Of a stretch of DNA of 64,000 nucleotides, positions 28,032-37,700 are shown one piece after another (within the stretch, counting starts at the first letter, position 1; each line of letters starts with the position of its first letter). Below the pieces are notes generated by a model. It searched no databases, was not told the origin of the DNA, and saw only the letters and a program-made list of their open reading frames with translations. The position numbers were made by a program, and so were the translations under genes. Origin of the DNA: Pseudoalteromonas luteoviolacea (GTDB taxonomy: Bacteria > Pseudomonadota > Gammaproteobacteria > Enterobacterales > Alteromonadaceae); NCBI RefSeq assembly GCF_001696455.1, contig NZ_MAUJ01000004.1:372001-436000 (forward strand), in the 5' to 3' direction.

Positions 28032-31000
28032 GATTAGCGGACTTGTTGAATCAATTGGATGAACAATCCATTTGTATTTGGGTTGAAGAGGGTGGTTTGG
28101 CCATTTCAGCCGATTCAGACCTTGGTGGCAGCGCGATATTGAAAAAACTAAAGCAATACAAGCAGTTAGCAATGGATTACTTGCAAAGCAACGAAATTTA
28201 TTCCGAAAAAGCCTTTCAGCAACTTCGCAATACCAATCTTCGTTGCCTCTCGTTTGGACAAGCGAGCTTGTTGTTTATTGAGCGGTTTGAAAAAGGCTCT
28301 GATCTCTATCATATGCCGCATTTGATGAAGCTCAAGGCTGATACCGACTTAGCACTTTTAGAACGCGCTTTTGCAGATACCGTGTCATATCACGATATCT
28401 TAAATAGCGTCTACCGAACTGATGCAAATGGACTTGATTATCAAACAACTGAAGAGTGCTTTAACGGCATTGCTACAAAAGTGCTATCTTCAAACGAGCG
28501 CTTTAAAGAGTCCCTGAAAGGTGACATTGCTAAGCCATTTGATTTGGCAAACGAATCAAGTTTACGCGTCGTAAATTATCAGCTCCCAGAGCACAGCTAT
28601 CTGTTGATTGTATGGCACCACATTTGCTTCGATGGATGGTCATTCAACCTCTTCATGCAAACCCTATCTAATGCTTATGATTCACTAAAAGCAGGTGAAG
28701 AAACCAACTTAGCAAAACAAGATATCTCCTACACGGACTACGCCGTTTGGCAACGCGGTCACTTGCAGGGCGATACCAAAGAAAATCTGCTTACGTTCTG
28801 GAAGCAGCAATTAGACGGTTTTTCTCAGCTAAACCTTCCGACCGATTTTTCGCGCCCTGACACAAAAAATTATGAAGGGCAAAATTTGCGATTTTACATT
28901 GGGCCAGAACTGTCAGAACAACTGCGTGCGCTGGCAAAACAGCACGAGACAACCTTATTTACTTTGCTTTTAAGCGCTTACTACGTGTCTATTTCAACTC
29001 TAGCTAATCAGAAAGACATTGTAGTAGGCAGTGCATTTGACAATCGCAGCCACCCACAAACACAGTCCATCGTTGGACTCTTCTCCAACTTACTGCCACT
29101 GCGCGCAAAGATAGATTCATCGATGAGTATCAAGCAATTGATTACTCAGGTCCACAACACCTTGATTGACGCAAAATTGCATCAAGACTTGCCATTCAGT
29201 CAATTGATTTCGGAACTTGAGCTGGGACATGACCCTGCCAATACGCCGATATTCAATACTACGTTTGCATTAGAGCATCGAAATTCAAACCCTAAGAGTA
29301 ACTCGTTCACCGTTGCAGATTTTGAACCAGAAATGCTTTACGAGAGTTACTGCAAATCAAAATTTGACCTCAGTTTAACCTGCTATGATGGTGCGACAGA
29401 CATAGAGTTGCTAGCAAACTATGCCACGAGCTTGTTTGAGGCAAAGTCTATTTCACGATTAGTGGAAATGTATAAGCGTGTTTTGACGCTTTTTGTTGAT
29501 GATACGGACATGTTTCTCAGCGAGTTAGATTGCGTCACAGAAAGTGAACGATCTTTGTTACTCACGAAATTTGCTGGCAATACCAGTCCACTCAAAATCG
29601 AAGAGCGCACAATCAACCAAGTATTTGATCAAGTTGTCGCTGCTCATCCAGATAAAAAAGCTTTAACGTTTAACGATCATTCACTTACTTACAATCAACT
29701 GAATGACCGTGTAAATCAGCTGGCAAAGGTCATTGCTAGCAGTCTGGCGAAATCCGACGCAGAGCAAATGTTTGTCGGACTTTATTTGCATAGGAACATC
29801 AATACCGTGGTGAGCATCCTCGCGGTGTTAAAGGCGGGGGCAGCCTATGTCCCTATTTCATTAGATGACCCCGAGATGAGGATCAGGGGCATTGTTGAAG
29901 ATATCAAGCCTCAGCTGATAATAACAAACAGTGCATCCAAGGAGGTTATACAACAATGCATAGCGTCATTGGAGGTCGCTGTAGAGGTACATTCGGTAGA
30001 CGATATAGAATCGCATGCGGATATCGACGCGCCGCTGGAAATGCCAAAAGTATCGGCAGACGACTTGGCCTACGTGATTTTTACTTCGGGTACTACCGGT
30101 AAACCCAAAGGTGTGATGGTTCAACATAAGTCAGTTACATCGTTAATTTCGAGTGATATCCATTTCGATAAATCCGTTTTAAAAAATTACGCCAGCTTTA
30201 CCACATATTCCTTTGACCCCTTTGGTGTCGACTTATTCCATACGATAGCGAATAGCGCTTGCTTGCACCTATACGACATCAAAACGATGGCCGGTCAAGA
30301 CCAATTTATTCAAAGCCTAAACAACAATGAGATTGACAGCTGCATCCTCACAACCTCGTTGTTTCATCAATGGGCAGAGGCAGGTTTACTGCAACAAACC
30401 AAACTTAAAAACATCATGATTGGCGGAGAAAAAGCGAATCCTAATTGGGTACAAAAAGTTCGCACTGACATGCCTCAAGTTCGTATTATCAATGCCTACG
30501 GACCTACAGAGTCAACTATCATCACGACGATTTCTGATTGTAAAACACCAAGCGATGCGCTGCACATCGGTAAACCTATCGATGGCAGGCAGACATACAT
30601 CTTAGACGCCGACAGAAAACTCTGCCCTTTGGGTACGGTCGGCGAGTTGTATATAGGTGGTAATGGTCTTGCGACAGGTTATATCAACAATCAGCAGCTA
30701 ACCGAAGAGCGTTTTATCGACAACCCATTTGCGTCGTCTGTAAAAGGTCAGGCGGGAAGCCCTAAGTTGTATAAAACCGGTGATCTTGTTAGGTATTTGC
30801 CGGATGGAAACATAGCGTTTATTGGCCGTGTTGACGAGCAAATTAAACTCAGAGGATTCAGGATTGAGTTAGGAGAGATTTCCTCCTCACTGATTCAGCA
30901 CCCAGAGGTTGATGACGCTGTCGCTATAGCTCACAAAGATGGCGACAACACGAACCAATTGTTCGCCTATTACACGACCAAGAGCAGCGTTCTGAGCAGT

Positions 31001-34000
31001 GAAGAGTTGCAACAATTTGCACGTTCAATGCTACCAAAATACATGTTGCCCAATGCACTAATCAAAGTGGATAGCTTTTCTTTGAATGCCAACGGGAAGC
31101 TAGACAAGTCAACACTACCAATACCTTCTCATTTTAGCGAGTCGACGTTCTCTCCAGCGCAAGGAGAGCGAGAAGCAACCTTGGCTAGCATTTGGCAATC
31201 GCTATTGGGACTTGAACGTGTTGGCAGAGATCAAAGCTTCTTTGAGCTGGGTGGACACTCAATCAAAGCGATGCAGCTTCAAGAAAAAATAAGACTGTTT
31301 TTCGATGTTGATGTTTCTCTACAGGTTATCTTTCAAGCGCCGACGATTGCCGAACTTGCGAGGCTAATAGAAGAAAAATCAAACCAGCATTGCAAACCCA
31401 TAAGTAAAGTAGCAAGAGACGGAAAGCTTCCTCTGTCAATGGCGCAGCAGCGTATGTGGTTTTTACATCACATAGAGACCCATCATAGTTCAACCTACAA
31501 TGTCCCGCTTCTCACCAGACTGTCAGGAGAGCTAAATCAAAAAGCGCTTTGTAAGGCATTAAGTACTCTGCTTGCAAGACATGAAGTATTGCGTTCTCGC
31601 TTTATTGAAGAATCTGACGGTCCAACGCTCACCATAGTACCACCAAGTGACATAGCGCTACCGATTACGGTTTTTGAAAGTGAAGAAGCACTAATAGAAG
31701 ACTGTTGTAAAGAGGCGTCGAAAAAATTTGATCTGGCCAATGAAAGTTTAGTCCGAATGAGGCTTGCCTCCTTATCTCCAGAAGAAAACTATTTGCAGCT
31801 GACCTTTCATCATATCGTTACTGACGGTTGGTCAATCTCGGTATTTTTAAACGAACTTGGTTGTGTGTACAACGACTTAGTTAATCAGCGGGAAGCGAAA
31901 CTAGATGCATTACCGTATCAGTACATTGACTTCGCAGCCTATCAGAACGTTGAAATCAACGATGCATTTTTATCAACACAGCTGAATTACTGGAAACAAA
32001 AACTAGCTAATGTTCAACCTGTGTTAAATATGCCAACTGACAAAGTAAGACCACCAATTAAGACCTACAATGGCACTATTAAGCGATTTCAGTTGAGCAG
32101 TAAACTTCTCAAACAGTTAAAAGAACTTAGTAAGGAAGAAGACGTTACCTTATATATGACATTATTTGCTGCCTACAATGTACTTCTTCAACGCTACTGT
32201 CAGCAAGACGACATATCAATCGGCTCAGCGGCAGCAAATCGCGATAAGTTGGGCACCCAAAATCTCGTGGGGTTATTCGTTAATACGCTGGTTCTCCGCT
32301 CCGATGTAAGCAGTGAGAAAGCTTTCACTACACTGTTAAAAGAAGTCAAAGAAACGGTTGTCTCTGCCTATCAACATCAATACATCCCGTTAGAACTCCT
32401 GATTCATGAATTAGGGCTAGAAAGAAACTTAAGCTATGACCCTCTTTTTCAGACCATGTTTAACTTCCATACATTGCCTGATATTGAGTATGAATGGCAT
32501 GACTTATCACTGGAACTACATGATCTTGAAACAGGTACTGCAAAGTTTGACCTCAACATGTCTTTGGCTGAAAACCAGGATGGCATTGGCGGCTCGTTGG
32601 AGTACAACACAGACCTATTTGAAGACGCAACAATTGAACGTCTCGTAATACATTTCGAGAACATCTTGCACTCAATCGTAGCCAATCGTTATCAAAAAAT
32701 TACTGATATCACATTGCTTGATGAAGCAGAGAAACAAACGTTGTTGTTTGACTGGAATAACACTGCAAGTGACTATTCTGAACATTTATGCATACATGAA
32801 TTGTTTGAGAAACAAGTTCAGAAAACACCTGAAGCGATAGCGATCTCTTCAGGTCAACAAATGGTTTCCTATCAGCAGTTAAATAGAGCGGCCAATAAAT
32901 TAGCGCGTCAACTAGTAGAAAATGGTATCAAGCCCAATCAACTAGTTGGCATAATGATGACTAAATCACCTGAATTGATTGTGGCACTGTTAGCCATACT
33001 CAAAGCCGGCGGAGCATATGTTCCAGTTGACCCGACTTATCCTGAAGAGCGGATATACCAATTACTGACCGATTCGGGCGTGCAGTTAGTTATCACCGAA
33101 CACGATATTCAGCAATCTTTGTCGTTAAAAGTGCGTAGCATTTTCTCGTCATCATCTTGGTTGGATATTGATAATAAGGAGACAGGCGAGCAATACGAGA
33201 ACATAGACAAGTTATCACTTGGTCTTACCTCTAGTGATCTCTCGTATGTTATATACACCTCAGGTTCAACGGGTAACCCTAAAGGTGTCGTTGTTCAACA
33301 CAAAGCCGTTGTCAATGTACTAGAGTGGATAAACAACGCGTTTGAGGTGACCGAGTCTGACAACTTACTGTTTGTCACATCAATTAGTTTTGACCTCTCG
33401 GTGTATGACATCTTTGGCATTCTTGCTGCCGGTGCTTCATTGCACCTAGCCCCGGAAGAAGTGCTGAATGAGCCAGCAAGAGTAGTTGAATTACTCACCA
33501 AAGAGAACATTACTATTTGGGACTCTGCGCCAGCTAGCTTAAATAGGTTGACTCCTTACTTTGAGCAAATAGACCAAAGTGCTCACCACAGCACATTGCG
33601 TTTGGTTATGCTAAGCGGTGATTGGATACCTGTTCACTTACCAGACACTGTAACAAACGCCTTTCCAACAGCCAATGTGATCAGCCTTGGCGGAGCCACC
33701 GAAGCAACCATTTGGTCTAACTACTACAGAATTGGTGAAGTTGCAGAGAATTGGCCAAGTATTCCTTATGGAAAACCCATACAGAACGCTCAGTACTACG
33801 TTTTAGACAAGCGTTTATCGCTTTGTCCAATCGGCGTGGTTGGTGACCTATACATATCTGGAGATTGTTTGGCCAAGGAGTACCTCAACGCGCCAGAAAA
33901 AACCACAGAAAAGTTCGTTCCTCACTTTTATTTTGAAGGCAAAAAGATGTACGCCACTGGCGACTTGGCACGCTGGATGAGTGACGGTAATTTGCAATTT

Positions 34001-34648
34001 ATCGGCAGAGATGATGGTCAGGTAAAAGTCAGGGGCTACCGAATAGAGCTAGGGGAAATTGAAAAGCGACTCACTCAATTACAGAATATCAGTGACGCTA
34101 TCGTACTTGCTCACACGGACAACAGCGGTGAGAAACACCTTTGCGCCTACCTCATTGTAAGCACCGGTTGGAGTTTGCAACACACCAAACAGCGACTCGC
34201 AAAATTGCTACCCGATTACATGGTTCCGAACTTCTTTACTGAAATTGACAGCTTGCCAATTACACCTAATGGCAAGCTAGATAAGAAAAAGTTGCCAGGA
34301 CTGAATGTTATTCGAAGCAAACTGACTTCTGAAGATCACGTTCCTAAATCAGTCATGGAGCAAAAGGTATCAGAAATGATTCAGGGTGTTCTTGGCTTAG
34401 AAAGCCTTGGGACACGCGACAACCTGTTTGACCTAGGTGCAACATCGCTCAGCTTAACCAAGATAAATGGCTTATTAAACGGCGCTTTTGAGCGCCAAAT
34501 GTCACTTGTAGAACTGTTTCAAAGTCCTTCAATCAGCGGCATTGTTAGCCACATTGCTGGTGATAATAAAGTGCAAGAAGAGGACGTTGACAGTGAGGAA
34601 GAGTTTGAATTTCTACAAAACTCAATGTCCATGTTTGATGATTCTTAA
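28022..34648 (+). CDS. Non-ribosomal peptide synthetase 2: docking-C-A-T-C-A-T
   Basis: The protein has 2,208 residues. Residues 1-60 (ADLLNQLDEQSICIWVEEGG onward) look like a TubC-type N-terminal docking domain, which would receive the upstream NRPS1. C is about 73-515 with HHICFDG near 199. A4 is about 528-1030 (YVIFTSGTTGKPKG near 684), and T4 holds Ser1080. The second C is about 1137-1570 with HHIVTDG near 1263. A5 is about 1590-2090. T5 holds Ser2142 in the atypical core LGATSL. Both C domains look like the type that joins L-residues. Pocket codes by hand are A4 DPVIMGAII (unassigned) and A5 DLYDMSLIW, which resembles the cysteine code DLYNLSLIW. No cyclisation domain precedes A5. The ATG lies inside the last codons of NRPS1, so translation is coupled. 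There is no terminal thioesterase. Confidence 0.95.
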   Translation: MDLRLADLLNQLDEQSICIWVEEGGLAISADSDLGGSAILKKLKQYKQLAMDYLQSNEIYSEKAFQQLRNTNLRCLSFGQASLLFIERFEKGSDLYHMPHLMKLKADTDLALLERAFADTVSYHDILNSVYRTDANGLDYQTTEECFNGIATKVLSSNERFKESLKGDIAKPFDLANESSLRVVNYQLPEHSYLLIVWHHICFDGWSFNLFMQTLSNAYDSLKAGEETNLAKQDISYTDYAVWQRGHLQGDTKENLLTFWKQQLDGFSQLNLPTDFSRPDTKNYEGQNLRFYIGPELSEQLRALAKQHETTLFTLLLSAYYVSISTLANQKDIVVGSAFDNRSHPQTQSIVGLFSNLLPLRAKIDSSMSIKQLITQVHNTLIDAKLHQDLPFSQLISELELGHDPANTPIFNTTFALEHRNSNPKSNSFTVADFEPEMLYESYCKSKFDLSLTCYDGATDIELLANYATSLFEAKSISRLVEMYKRVLTLFVDDTDMFLSELDCVTESERSLLLTKFAGNTSPLKIEERTINQVFDQVVAAHPDKKALTFNDHSLTYNQLNDRVNQLAKVIASSLAKSDAEQMFVGLYLHRNINTVVSILAVLKAGAAYVPISLDDPEMRIRGIVEDIKPQLIITNSASKEVIQQCIASLEVAVEVHSVDDIESHADIDAPLEMPKVSADDLAYVIFTSGTTGKPKGVMVQHKSVTSLISSDIHFDKSVLKNYASFTTYSFDPFGVDLFHTIANSACLHLYDIKTMAGQDQFIQSLNNNEIDSCILTTSLFHQWAEAGLLQQTKLKNIMIGGEKANPNWVQKVRTDMPQVRIINAYGPTESTIITTISDCKTPSDALHIGKPIDGRQTYILDADRKLCPLGTVGELYIGGNGLATGYINNQQLTEERFIDNPFASSVKGQAGSPKLYKTGDLVRYLPDGNIAFIGRVDEQIKLRGFRIELGEISSSLIQHPEVDDAVAIAHKDGDNTNQLFAYYTTKSSVLSSEELQQFARSMLPKYMLPNALIKVDSFSLNANGKLDKSTLPIPSHFSESTFSPAQGEREATLASIWQSLLGLERVGRDQSFFELGGHSIKAMQLQEKIRLFFDVDVSLQVIFQAPTIAELARLIEEKSNQHCKPISKVARDGKLPLSMAQQRMWFLHHIETHHSSTYNVPLLTRLSGELNQKALCKALSTLLARHEVLRSRFIEESDGPTLTIVPPSDIALPITVFESEEALIEDCCKEASKKFDLANESLVRMRLASLSPEENYLQLTFHHIVTDGWSISVFLNELGCVYNDLVNQREAKLDALPYQYIDFAAYQNVEINDAFLSTQLNYWKQKLANVQPVLNMPTDKVRPPIKTYNGTIKRFQLSSKLLKQLKELSKEEDVTLYMTLFAAYNVLLQRYCQQDDISIGSAAANRDKLGTQNLVGLFVNTLVLRSDVSSEKAFTTLLKEVKETVVSAYQHQYIPLELLIHELGLERNLSYDPLFQTMFNFHTLPDIEYEWHDLSLELHDLETGTAKFDLNMSLAENQDGIGGSLEYNTDLFEDATIERLVIHFENILHSIVANRYQKITDITLLDEAEKQTLLFDWNNTASDYSEHLCIHELFEKQVQKTPEAIAISSGQQMVSYQQLNRAANKLARQLVENGIKPNQLVGIMMTKSPELIVALLAILKAGGAYVPVDPTYPEERIYQLLTDSGVQLVITEHDIQQSLSLKVRSIFSSSSWLDIDNKETGEQYENIDKLSLGLTSSDLSYVIYTSGSTGNPKGVVVQHKAVVNVLEWINNAFEVTESDNLLFVTSISFDLSVYDIFGILAAGASLHLAPEEVLNEPARVVELLTKENITIWDSAPASLNRLTPYFEQIDQSAHHSTLRLVMLSGDWIPVHLPDTVTNAFPTANVISLGGATEATIWSNYYRIGEVAENWPSIPYGKPIQNAQYYVLDKRLSLCPIGVVGDLYISGDCLAKEYLNAPEKTTEKFVPHFYFEGKKMYATGDLARWMSDGNLQFIGRDDGQVKVRGYRIELGEIEKRLTQLQNISDAIVLAHTDNSGEKHLCAYLIVSTGWSLQHTKQRLAKLLPDYMVPNFFTEIDSLPITPNGKLDKKKLPGLNVIRSKLTSEDHVPKSVMEQKVSEMIQGVLGLESLGTRDNLFDLGATSLSLTKINGLLNGAFERQMSLVELFQSPSISGIVSHIAGDNKVQEEDVDSEEEFEFLQNSMSMFDDS

Positions 34649-34767
34649 TAGTTATTGAGAAATTGCTCAAACATGAGTGGAGAGTTGCGTGAAAAAGTGC
34701 CTCTCCAACAAGAATAAGAAAATCAATAACAAAAATATCGCGTCAGAATGGGAACGGAGTAAATAAT

Positions 34768-37700
34768 ATGAATAATTCGACAAACAGTATGCTTGGACGA
34801 CTTGCAATGGAAGCAAGTCAAATGGAATCGGAGAAAGCTTATTGGTCAAATACATTGTCTGGAGTATCCAATCCAGCGAACTTTCCACTGTTAACCAGTC
34901 AACCTAGCTCGGGTGTTGAGTCATACGAATTTATCCTTTCTGATGATGTTTCGAGTAAATTAAATGCGATCTCTAGCGGATTAGATCAGCGCTTGTTTGT
35001 CATCTTAATGTCTTCACTCAGCATACTGTTGTTCAAATACAGTGACAATCCAGAAGTGTTGTTGGCGATGCCAGCTATAGACAAGAACAGTCAAGAAAAG
35101 GTGGCTAATCAATTACTCCCTGTAAGTGTCCCATTGCATGATGAAATGACTGTAAAAGCAGTATTAAGCCTGACAAAAGATGCATTTCGCGATGTATTAG
35201 TTAATCAGCAGTATCCGCTACTACTATTGCGAGAAGAGCTCAAGCGGGAAGGCTTTGATTTATTCAACACGTTAAAAAGGGTGCAAATTAGTCTTCAAGG
35301 CTTTAACACTGGAGGAGATGGCTCGGCTGACACTGAGCAACAGATTCATTGGCAGTTTGCTAAGCAAAACGATGTCATCTCTTGCAAAATTGATTACAGC
35401 CAAGCTTACTTTATGCAAACCGCAGTAATGCAGCTCGCACATCACTTTGAATTTGTTTTACAACAGATGCTCGACAGTCAGGCGACATCATTGAGTGCAC
35501 TTTCTCTAGCGCCAGAAGAAGAACTGCTCAGTCTGTATCAAAAACTCAATGACACACAGCCCGCGACCTGTGACATGAGCATTTCTGAATTGTTCGACAA
35601 GCAGTGCATGCTGACACCCAATAAAGTAGCGCTCATAAGCCACGGCGTTGAGAGCACCTATTTATCGCTCAATGAACAAGCGAATACACTTTGTGCATTT
35701 TTTAAAGCTACGTACGCTATTGAATGCGGTAGCAAAGTCGCACTGCTTTTAGATAAATCGACGGATGCAATCATAACCATATTGGCTATTTTAAAAGCCG
35801 GCGCCACATATGTGCCGCTAGACAGTAGCTGGCCAACTAGAAAAACGGCAAAAATTCTTGCTGAAACCCAGCCTGAACTGTTTGTCACTGATTCTGAATT
35901 TCTCTACGAGTTTGACGAATTTGAAGGCCAAATTTTCATTTATGATTTGCAGTTTGACACCTTGCCAGAGGCAGGCGAGGCGTTTTCTAGCCCAGTCTCT
36001 GATAGCTCCCCTGCGTATATCATGTTCACGTCGGGTACGACAGGAAAACCCAAAGGGGTCAAAATCAGACACTCAGGTGTTACTCGCCTTGTGTATAAGA
36101 CTAATTTTGTTGCGTTAGATACTGATACGACGATTTTATCGACTAGTTCTCTGGCATTTGACGCCTCAACCTTCGAAGTGTGGGCTGCGCTTTTAAATGG
36201 CGGTAAACTGGTGTTCGAAGACCAAAACACGCTGTTAAATCTAGACAATTTTGAGCAAACTTTAAACAAACATCAAGTAACCACATTGTGGCTTACTTCG
36301 GCGTGGTTTAATCAGTTAGTCGATCACAACCCATCAGCCTTTACGCCCCTAAAACAACTGCTTGTCGGTGGCGATAAGCTATCACCCAACCACGTTCAGC
36401 GTGTACTGAAAGAGTTGCCAGACCTTGCCATTATCAACGGCTATGGCCCTACAGAAAATACGACGTTCTCTCTACACCACATCATTAGTACACAAGACAA
36501 ATCAAGCGTGCCACTGGGAACTCCAATCTCAAACAGTACAGCCTATATCGTAGACAGAGATTCAAACTTATTGCCCAAAGGTGTGTGGGGGGAGCTACTA
36601 CTTGGTGGTGCAGGACTGGCATCGGGCTATCTCAACGATGAGGAAGAAACCACCAAGCGGTTTGTTAATATCTCAATTCAAGGTCTGCAACAAAAAGTTT
36701 ACCATTCCGGCGACCTATGCAGATTGGGTTTTGATGGAAATGTAGAGTTTTTAGGCAGAACGGATAACCAAGTTAAAATTCGCGGTTTTAGAATTGAACT
36801 TGAAGAGATTGAACGCATATTAATGAGCCAAAACGGGGTTTTGGAGGCGAAAATCACTGTACATGGCGATGTCAGCCAAAACAAATACCTAAATGCTTAC
36901 TTGGTTGTAGAACGCGACCTTAATGAAGACGAGTTATTGTCTAATGTGGCATCCGAACTGCCGGAATACATGTTGCCGAAGCACATTATTCAGATGGACA
37001 AATTTCCACTGACGAGCAACGGGAAAATAGATGTTCGCCAATTACCTGTTCCAGAAGTATCTACTAATGAAAAAGAGTTGCCAGAAACAGAGACTGAAAA
37101 GCAATTAGCACAGTATTGGGCTGACGTATTGGAGTGTGACATCGCAGAGATTGGCAGGTCCGACAACTTTTTTGATATTGGTGGACACTCACTAAAAGCA
37201 ACCTTATTGATAGCGCGAGTTCTTAAAGAGATGAAGGTTAATATCACGCTTAACGATATTTTCGATTCTTCACAACTAAATGAGCTAGCGCAGGTCATTG
37301 AGCAAACCGCGACATCAAACTATCAGTCGTTGTCAAAAGCACAACACAAAGAAGCATACATTTGCACACCTCAACAACGCCAGTTGTACTTATTGCATCG
37401 ATTACAGCCAGATGCCTTAACTTACAATATTCCAATAATTTTTGAGTGTGAAGGTGAGATTGACGTAGCAAAACTTGAAAATGCATTTGCAACGCTCATC
37501 AAGCGTCACGAAAGTTTACGTACACGTTTTTCATATGATGATGGCGATATAAGCCAGATCATTGAAGACCATGTCGAATGTCGAATCAACCAACGTCAGG
37601 CGAACAGTGATGATTATGAAGCGCTAATTACTGAGTGTATCAAGCCATTTTCCCTCGATATTGCGCCTTTACTGGCTGTCGATTTAATAGGACTTGAGGC

